Assembly (NCBI GenBank): GCA_910592205.1
Contig: CAJVPJ010000875.1
Location: 1-15,208 of the forward strand
Length of the DNA stretch: 15,208 bases
Reading direction: 5' to 3'
Source: Paraglomus occultum
Lineage: Eukaryota > Glomeromycota > Glomeromycetes > Paraglomerales > Paraglomeraceae
This document shows positions 9,338 through 15,208 of this stretch, in pieces. Position 1 is the stretch's first letter; every line of letters starts with the position of its first letter. Position numbers and translations under genes: made by a program. The notes beneath the pieces are model-generated. The model did not search any database, was not told the origin of the DNA, and saw only the letters and a list, made by a program, of their open reading frames with translations.

Positions 9338-10056
9338 CGCCGCTTTCCAAGCTCAGAGCCAACATTCCATCGTCTTTGTCTTCTGCTAGTCGGTTAATAG
9401 TTCTTCTGACAACAGGTTCATTCAACCCAGTACATACATATCATATTCACAATCTCGAACTGGCCAAATCCACACTAGAAAAATCCTCGCCAAACAACAT
9501 AGTTATTGGCGGATTCTTGTCGCCATCACAGGATCTTTACGTCCGAAGCAAACTAGGCCGTTTTGCAATCGAGGCTGATCATAGGATAACTATGTGTCAA
9601 TTGGCTACAATGCATTCGAATTGGATTGATGTCTGCAAGTGGGAAGCAAAGGCTAATGAAGACTATTTTGTTGATTTTGCGTATGTAGTTGGTAGAATGC
9701 AAGAATTCTTGCAAGACCAAATCAATCGTAAAGTTTTTGTATATTATGTTTGCGGTAGCGATCACGCTATCAAGACTGGTGTTTGTGGCTGCGATGGTGG
9801 ACTGGTCATTATTGGACGAGCAGTTGGCGACGGTGATAAACAAAGGCAGAAATGCGAACGAATTCTGGATATGGTATACGGGAGAGGAGTTTGGAATGAG
9901 TTTACTGTATATATCGATGGAGATGGAGGAAATGTGAGTTCCACTTTTATCAGAATGCAGCTAAGAGATGGGAAGAGTGAATGGGAAGAGTATTGCGATT
10001 CTAATGTAGTCGAGTATATTAAAACGCACCGATTGTTAATGACTGGATCAGATTAA
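9307..10056 (+). CDS. NMNAT-like nucleotidylyltransferase (cytidylyltransferase-like fold)
   Basis: A single exon encodes 249 residues from the first in-frame ATG. The Rossmann-type nucleotidyltransferase fold is clear. GSFNPVHTYH (37-46) is the nucleotide-binding motif ending in the catalytic-type His. SPSQDLY (72-78), AxHRITM (90-96) and WIDVCKWE (106-113) match the nicotinamide mononucleotide-binding segments of NMNATs. GSD (150-152) and GLVIIGR (165-171) form the central strand region, and VSSTFIR (210-216) is the ISSTxxR ATP-phosphate motif. The end, VVEYIKTHRLL, is also typical. The family joins NMN or nicotinate mononucleotide to ATP-derived AMP, making NAD or its acid form. The protein is shorter than yeast NMA1/NMA2 (about 400) and human NMNAT1 (279), with a reduced loop between GSD and GLVIIGR, so it may be a divergent paralogue with another substrate. 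AATAAA lies at 10312. Confidence 0.88.
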   Translation: MSCFSNQSMLTPLSKLRANIPSSLSSASRLIVLLTTGSFNPVHTYHIHNLELAKSTLEKSSPNNIVIGGFLSPSQDLYVRSKLGRFAIEADHRITMCQLATMHSNWIDVCKWEAKANEDYFVDFAYVVGRMQEFLQDQINRKVFVYYVCGSDHAIKTGVCGCDGGLVIIGRAVGDGDKQRQKCERILDMVYGRGVWNEFTVYIDGDGGNVSSTFIRMQLRDGKSEWEEYCDSNVVEYIKTHRLLMTGSD

Positions 10057-10311
10057 TGAATGGTAAAGATTGACAAAATGAATCGAAAGGCTCACCCACC
10101 TTTTTTTTTTTGGAGTGCTCACGCGTACTATTCGCCCCAAAGTAAAGATATATTTGCAGCAAGTCTTGCGTAAATTGATAAATGAAACGTTTGGGCACGG
10201 ACAGCAAAATACTAATGTGCCTGTAATCTCTGCTTTTCTACGCAGATAGATTGTGAATCGGAAAAGAAATTCATCACTGCAAGTTAAGAAATCCTCTTTT
10301 TTTTTTTAAAA

Positions 10312-10317
10312 AATAAA
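10312..10317 (+). terminator. putative polyadenylation signal of the NMNAT-like gene
   Basis: AATAAA lies 256 bp after the stop, directly behind a T-rich/A-rich stretch. Confidence 0.4.
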
Positions 10318-10319
10318 AG

Positions 10320-11690
10320 TATTCACCACGGAATTAATACCAACAATAATTGCAAGTTATACACGCACAACTCCCTGTGTAACAAATTACGCTTGAAGCA
10401 TTTCTAGAACCCCCTGCAGAGCTTGGCAAGTTTCAGAGTCCATGAAACAAAAGTAAACAAAACATTACTACAATCGAGAGTTTGCATTGCAGAACGTAAA
10501 ACTGTATGTTATGCGGTTCTTTCCTGTTAAAAGCATATCAGCATATGAACTTTTTCTGCCATCAAGCATCTGTCTTGATAATGGGTAACATGATATGTGC
10601 AAAGACGAAACAATTGGTATCCTGCTTATCCAACATCCTGTTGATAGCCTGCGATTTCCCCCCTGAAATCTAGATCAACATCTCGCAAACGATTCGTTCA
10701 GGATATTCAAAAGCGGGAATATCACAAAGTAAATGAAGACCCATCACTGTTTGGATGAACAAGAAAAGAAATAAAGATGGTAATGTTTGTTATCATTTGT
10801 AAAGACTTCTTTGTTGGCAAGTCACGTATCGCATTTCGTTCAGGGTGGGCGGATCCTGAGCAAATGAAGATTAATATGCTCGTCCAACGTAAATCATCCA
10901 TTCAGCGAGATCTTCAATAATGTTTTTCTCTCCCGAATTCAGTTTACGCATTGCTGTCGTATCACTTGATCGTTTGAATGTAAGTCTAAAGATTATCGAC
11001 AAATCACGAGATAAAATAAATAACGGAAGGGACGGGGCATCCGATAAAGCGATAAGGCCTCTTAAATTAACAATAAATAGGTTATAACGAATACAGTGGT
11101 TGTTCGTGATACGGGTAGTCATTGTATGCCCTCATATGTACATCACACTTTAATTATAGATTTTTCGTTATGGAATCAATCGGCCCAATAGTCTTAATAA
11201 GCCCAACGGGAACTTTATTTGATCCAATACGATTCGAGGACAAGCATCGTCATCAGGAACTCTATTTCCTTTAAAGTTTGTCATGACGCTATCATGCGAT
11301 TTACTCAGTGGCACAAATGAGAGGTTTTTTAAAAGAGTAATGATAAGTACAACATTACTAATAATATTAGCATGAGACCTAACGACAAAAAAAGAACTCG
11401 ACTACGCTTGATAGAACTTGATTAATAAGAACGGATTCATGCCATTGTCTGATCAATTCAATAACCAGATGTAACATCAACTCATAGTGGGCTCCAATAA
11501 TCCATAATTCGACCCCTGGTAAGAGATTGCTTAACTCGGTTAAAGATGAATAAAAATAGTAGTCTGTTGTCATAATCCAACCAAATTACGGTTAAACAAT
11601 ATATGCAAGACGTGTTACTTGTACACCAAATTTGAAACAGGAGGATGAAAAAAAAAGTCGCCAAGTCATTAGTAAACTCGTCGCCCAGAA
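10320..11690. other. intergenic region with unresolved minus-strand open stretches
   Basis: No gene can be called with confidence. On the minus strand several short frames look protein-like. One lies at 11122-10871 and ends GEKNIIEDLAEWMIYVGRAY. Another starts at an ATG at 11284-11282 (MTNFKGNRVPDDDACPRIV) and ends after 38 codons. A possible intron from GTAAAC at about 10951 to TTTGCTCAG at about 10860 would open another 20-codon frame ending near 10790. The overlapping plus strand also has open stretches, so these may be chance. A heat-shock-type dyad TTCTAGAA lies at 10402-10409. Confidence 0.25.
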
Positions 11691-11695
11691 AGAAA

Positions 11696-11703
11696 TATAA
11701 AAG
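11696..11703 (+). promoter_or_regulatory. TATA box of the small secreted-protein gene
   Basis: TATAAAAG matches the consensus TATA box and lies 181 bp upstream of the start codon. It predicts a transcription start near 11725-11735 and a leader of about 150 nt that is rich in CA and poor in G. Confidence 0.55.
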
Positions 11704-11833
11704 CAGCCCATGAGTCCACCTAAAGTTTTCAATCAACAAGATTCCTCGACAATACAAATCGTAGCTGGGCTACCCGACAACCACACAAATCAAATACCTG
11801 ACAATCCACCTCGAATTGTAATATCATTCCCAA

Positions 11834-11860
11834 CAAACAAACAAACAAACAAACAAACAA
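11834..11860 (+). repeat. (CAAA)n microsatellite in the 5' leader
   Basis: There are 6.75 exact CAAA units, ending 23 bp before the start codon. If transcribed, this gives an unstructured leader that would favour scanning. Confidence 0.95.
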
Positions 11861-11883
11861 TCACTTGTAAACATCCAACTAAA

Positions 11884-12111
11884 ATGCAATTCTCTCAAAT
11901 CATTGCTCTTTTCGTTCTCTGCGCTCTCCTCGGTCTTGCCACTGCCGCACCATTCGACCGCTCCGTCCACGGAATAAACAATATCGAGCGACGCCAAACT
12001 CCAAGTCAGGGACAACTTCAAGAGGACACTATACCTGTCGCAAATACGAACGGCACACTCGTACCGTATAATCCACAGGACGCACCGAAAGCAGCTGCGA
12101 GCAAGAACTAA
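11884..12111 (+). CDS. small secreted precursor protein with Kex2-type site (candidate effector or peptide)
   Basis: A single exon encodes 75 residues. Residues 1-22 are a clear signal peptide: a short polar start, the hydrophobic core IIALFVLCALLGLA and a TAA|PF-type cleavage site. The pro-segment (about 23-37) ends in ERR, a dibasic Kex2-type site, so the mature product would be the 38 residues beginning QTPSQGQ. The mature part has no cysteine, one N-glycosylation sequon (N56-G-T58) and a Lys/Ala-rich end, and it is probably unstructured. I do not recognise a family. I chose the ATG at 11884 over the in-frame ATG at 11710 because the signal peptide begins there, the context AAAATGC is good, and 11710 lies only a few bases after the TATA box. 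Many codons end in C, unlike the flanks, which hints at high expression. Secretion is well supported; the function is unknown. Confidence 0.8.
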   Translation: MQFSQIIALFVLCALLGLATAAPFDRSVHGINNIERRQTPSQGQLQEDTIPVANTNGTLVPYNPQDAPKAAASKN

Positions 12112-12277
12112 TTTGATAAGAGACAATAATTTTATTCATGTTCTGTAATGAATATGAGCTGTTCACTTAATTATTCTGGTTGGATCTTTGGTGGAATAAT
12201 ATTATTTATAGAGAGTCTTTGTGTGTCGAGCTTGAATATACAGATAAAATGTTCGACTTTTTTGTATTGAATACATA

Positions 12278-12283
12278 AATAAA
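12278..12283 (+). terminator. putative polyadenylation signal of the secreted-protein gene
   Basis: AATAAA lies 167 bp after the stop codon, with a T-rich stretch on both sides. Confidence 0.5.
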
Positions 12284-12299
12284 TGTTTCACTTTTGTAT

Positions 12300-12960
12300 T
12301 GCATATTAAATAGTAAACTGAATGTCTACATTAATTGACTAAACTGTGTGTGCTCTTCGTTCAATGTTCTGGTGAATGTTGGCCAACTGGTCAGAATGCA
12401 ATTAGCTATTACCCATATTAGGAAAAGTTTCGATCCAACCACTAGGAGTTTTTCCGATTTGTGTAATGGGGACGTATCGAGCTCGAGGTTTCTATTTTTG
12501 ATCATTTGTGACTGCGGATGGATAATTGACGCAGCGATTTGTGCATATTAATGTCCTATCAATTAACCAATCGTCCGTCAAGAAATTTAATAACGACTAA
12601 CATTGACGATGTCGAGTAGTAAAACTTATTGAAACCGTAAAGTGGGAAAATCTAAAACTATTCTGTTCGCAGTCGCTAAAGTTTCTCTTAATGCTACTAT
12701 ACTGTACGTCACAATTAACACAAAGCTGCGAGCAGTGAAGGGTCGCTAACTATCGACTAAAGGTAGGAAAAGCGTAATATGATTTTTGAAGATACAGATT
12801 CAAATTAGTAAATATGTTCACCATTTTTGCATAAAATCGACTAAGTTGATTGTAACATTCTCTAGCATTATATCTCATGATTGTGCTTAACATTTAAGCT
12901 TCTTCTTCTCTTTATACGTGGGATGGCTGAAAAGTTCTAATTGTGTATTTTTATTTGGCC
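12300..12960. other. intergenic region, nothing recognised
   Basis: No supported gene, RNA or repeat is seen. The plus frame at 12348-12551 has no domain-like features. Confidence 0.5.
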
Positions 12961-12967
12961 AAATTCA

Positions 12968-13345
12968 ATAAATAACCTAAAAGCAATATTAATAACGTTA
13001 TTATTTAATATTAATATAAAACTACTATAATAAATAATAATATAAAATAATAATATAATAACAATTAAATTGAATGTTTTAAATTATAATGTATAACGGG
13101 TAGATAGCAACTGTTGCTTTTAATCGGCAGCCAAGCGGCAAACTCACACCTTATCTCTAACCAGCTTCAGGGACTGTATCCTTCACAAACGGTTAAGTAG
13201 CTACCGAATCAATCCCTCAAATTCGCTCCAGCAGCACCAAGCGTCCCATTGGATCCGATCACCCAGCGAACCCATCAGGGAGGAGAAATGGGAAAAGGAA
13301 AAAAAAAACAGAGTTAGTTTATAGCGTAAGACAATGCATTACTTA
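12968..13345 (-). mobile_element. possible retroelement 3' end (SINE/LINE-like remnant)
   Basis: A distinctly GC-richer block (about 13095-13290) sits directly beside an (AAT)/(TATTA)-rich tract (about 12990-13080). Read on the minus strand, this is a unique-looking body followed by an (ATT)-rich tail, the layout of a non-LTR retroelement 3' end. A GGTTCG word on the minus strand resembles part of a pol III B box, but no proper A box is placed before it, and no target duplication was found. The perfect 12-bp palindrome AATAACGTTATT at 12991-13002 lies at the tract's left edge. Confidence 0.25.
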
Positions 13346-13351
13346 TTTTAC

Positions 13352-13435
13352 TCGTGAGTTGTAGGAAACCGTCGTGTCATATGGAGCAGCACAGCAGCAA
13401 AGAATTGTTGTATTTACGCTTTGGAGGAGATGTTG
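13352..13435 (-). repeat. left arm of a large inverted repeat
   Basis: This 84-bp segment matches the reverse complement of 14354-14437 at 81 of 84 positions by eye, including two uninterrupted runs of 30 and 37 bp. It carries the core TTTACGCTTTGGAGGAGATG. The similarity continues more weakly to about 13467, with small indels. Confidence 0.9.
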
Positions 13436-13720
13436 CGAGGCGATTCATGCACAGTAGAGAGAAGCGTCCATGTATGTTTAAACTCTTTCATCAGTTAGTG
13501 GTCGATAAACTGTATTGTTAGAGAGCTGTTTGTAAGCTGTAGCGTACGTGTGGAGGGCGGCAGAAGATTGTTCGCTATACATTTGAGTTGGTAAACAACG
13601 TTTGATAATGACTTGTTCGTGTCATATGTGTGTAATATGGCATAACAGTTGAGGATTGTTTGTTAATAATTATTAGACACCGTTGTATTTGCGCTTTGGA
13701 GGAGAGTGGGGGTGGGTAGA
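13352..13720 (-). repeat. left repeat array, minus orientation
   Basis: These are degenerate copies of the same unit as at 14110-15208, but reversed. The core CGCTTTGGAGGAG occurs at 13417 and again at 13692. Between them lie unit fragments such as CATCAGTTAGTGGTCGATAA (13490-13509) and GACTTGTTCGTG (13610-13621), whose complements recur in the right array. One intermediate core seems lost near 13570. Confidence 0.75.
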
Positions 13721-13729
13721 TATGTAGAC

Positions 13730-14105
13730 GCGGGTCTCACATTTTGGTATCACTTGATACAAATGTTGTAATTGTCACAAGCTAGCGACCAGTGATTACC
13801 CATAAACCACGCGTAATGATATTTTATGATAATAACAGTATGTTTCTGCAAAATAAACTACTTACAATAATTTATAAAGAAAGTAGGCAAGTTTAGCCGT
13901 AGCAATAGCTCTTGTTGAGATATACTCTATCATGCAATGTTTGTGCCCGGTATTTACAACCTAGTGGCATAATCGGAAACAACTAGACAGTCGCGACGTT
14001 ATGTCATGTATGTACACTGGGCAACACATCGATGCTCGTTTATGCTTTACTATTAGTTGATAGTTGCAGATTTTTACACCCTTTATCGTTATTAAATAGG
14101 TAAAA
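13730..14105. other. centre of the inverted repeat structure
   Basis: This spacer between the oppositely oriented arrays contains no open frame of note, no repeat core and no gene. Confidence 0.5.
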
Positions 14106-14123
14106 GCATTTGACGCGTCTCCT

Positions 14124-14125
14124 CA

Positions 14126-14155
<30 letters not shown>
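14124..14155 (+). repeat. (CATA)8 microsatellite
   Basis: Eight exact CATA units lie at the start of the right array. Shorter CATACAT words occur at the same place in later units (about 14508 and 14847), so this is probably an expansion of a sequence already within the unit. Confidence 0.95.
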
Positions 14156-14159
<4 letters not shown>

Positions 14160-14353
14160 CCCAAGCGCCTCTCCATTGCGCATGTATTGCGTCAAAATAT
14201 TTTCTCCTCCAAAGCGTTATTTTAAATATGTAAAAACGTCCTCTGTTGCCACACCATATCAAGCACATACACGGTTCACTACAACACAGTTTATTATCGC
14301 TAATCGATGAACGCCCGAACGCTTTGCCTTATTGTGCATGAGTCGCCTCTCAA

Positions 14354-14437
14354 CAACATCTCCTCCAAAGCGTAAATACAACAATTCTTTCCTGCTGCGC
14401 TGCTCCGTATGACACGACGGTTTCCTACAACTCACGA
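14354..14437 (+). repeat. right arm of a large inverted repeat
   Basis: This is the partner of 13352-13435 (81 of 84 by eye). The gap between the arms is 918 bp. The high identity compared with the other, more diverged units indicates recent copying or gene conversion between these two units. Confidence 0.9.
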
Positions 14438-15208
14438 ACAAATCTTATAACAGTGACACAGTTATCGACCATACAAACGATTGAAAAAGTTTGAACACAC
14501 GTCTAATCATACATCTATAACCGAACACTTCTCCCTGTTGTACATGCAACGCCTCCAAAGCGTAAATACAACAACCAGTTTTTTGCTGCTACTTTATATG
14601 ACACGACAATCCTCTAAAACCTCACAAACAAGTCTTCCAACAACGACACGGTTACTAACCACATAAACTAGAATGTCTACTTGTACTCAGACCATTGTAC
14701 GTGTATTGCTTCACAATAACCTCTCTTTATTCAAAGCGTAAATTCAACAATCTTTACGACACTCCGTATAACGCACGTAATACAATTCACAAACAGCGGT
14801 TTATCGATTACTAACTGATAAAAAAGTTCAAACACGCACGTTTGCTCATACATATACGAACAATTATTTGTCTCACTCCGTATTACGCACATACGACAGT
14901 TTGCTATAACTCACGAACAAGTCTCCATCGATACGTTTATTGGTGAAAGAGTTCCAAAACCAACGCATTGGGTATTATAGATACTATCAAAACGAACGCA
15001 AGCTTTTTTTTTTGTGCGAACTTTTCAGAACCAACAGCAACAACTTCATTACCCGTTGCTTCCTAATAATATACACACCCACGTGCTTCTCTCTATTGCG
15101 CATCGCTTCACAACATCTTGCCCCAAGCGTAAATACAACAATCTTTTGTCACCACTTCATAATACACTAGTTTGCTGCAACAACGAACTCTTATACTTAA
15201 TACTCAAC

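Larger units (their letters stand above)
14110..15208 (+). repeat. right repeat array, about 190-bp degenerate tandem units
   Basis: The core CCAAAGCGTAAATACAACAA or a close variant recurs, with AAAGCG at 14211, 14367, 14557 and 14733 and CAAGCG at 15124. The spacings are 156, 190, 176 and 391 bp, the last being about two units with one core lost near 14905. Each unit also carries, in the same order, CTCATACAT-type sequence, a CTCC/CTCT segment with TTGCGCAT or similar, the core, CTCCGTATGACACGAC, CTCACGAACAAGTCT, and a TTATCGAT...AAAAGTT segment. The array runs off the window. No open frame is conserved between units, so it is noncoding satellite-like DNA or the subterminal array of a mobile element. 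Confidence 0.8.

Noticed and set aside
9553-9944. Minus-strand and alternative plus frames inside the NMNAT-like gene
   Set aside because: They are shadows of a well-supported coding frame.
10402-10409. Heat-shock element TTCTAGAA
   Set aside because: It is a single dyad without a third correctly spaced unit, lies downstream of the NMNAT-like gene and far from any start codon.
11160-11280. C/D-box snoRNA suggested by TGATGA on the minus strand
   Set aside because: No D box (CTGA) at a suitable distance and no terminal stem.
14110-14310. Open frame through the (CATA)8 repeat
   Set aside because: It is translation of microsatellite and satellite-like repeats and is not conserved between units.
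13350-15208. CRISPR array
   Set aside because: The units are about 190 bp and degenerate, have no short exact repeats with unique spacers, and lie in a eukaryotic intron-containing context.

Overview
The window looks like nuclear DNA of an AT-rich fungus, most likely an arbuscular mycorrhizal fungus (Glomeromycotina) or a close Mucoromycota relative. The reasons are short spliceosomal introns of 47-145 bp with GT...AG ends, AATAAA signals after the genes, a BTB-BACK-TLDc protein of the type that is massively expanded in Rhizophagus-like genomes, and fungal-type cofilin and ZCCHC10 homologues. This assignment comes from family knowledge and is not proven by the sequence alone.

Five genes are supportable, all on the + strand and each an independent transcription unit. 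(1) 1966-3573 is a two-exon BTB-BACK-TLDc protein with a four-copy pentapeptide minisatellite inside the TLDc domain. (2) 4750-5408 is cofilin in three exons, the first being only the start codon. (3) 7681-8468 is a ZCCHC10-like zinc-knuckle protein in five exons with an Asp/Ser-rich tail. (4) 9307-10056 is a compact NMNAT-like nucleotidylyltransferase in one exon. (5) 11884-12111 is a 75-residue secreted precursor with a signal peptide and one Kex2-type site, behind a good TATA box. No functional link between neighbours is expected: they are an adaptor-type protein, actin dynamics, a nuclear RNA/DNA-binding protein, NAD-type metabolism and a secreted peptide.

The rest is intergenic. The left end (about 270-1140, minus strand) holds several short protein-like open stretches in different frames, one with a CxxC...H zinc-ribbon-like motif; this is best read as a decayed gene. 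Position 5545-7680 shows nothing firm. The right end is the most unusual part. From about 13350 to the window edge there are degenerate copies of a repeat of about 190 bp, in minus orientation at 13352-13700 and in plus orientation from about 14110 onward. Together they form a large inverted structure whose best-matched arms (84 bp, 81 identical by eye) lie about 920 bp apart. Just left of it is a GC-richer block next to an (AAT)-rich tract that resembles a retroelement 3' end.
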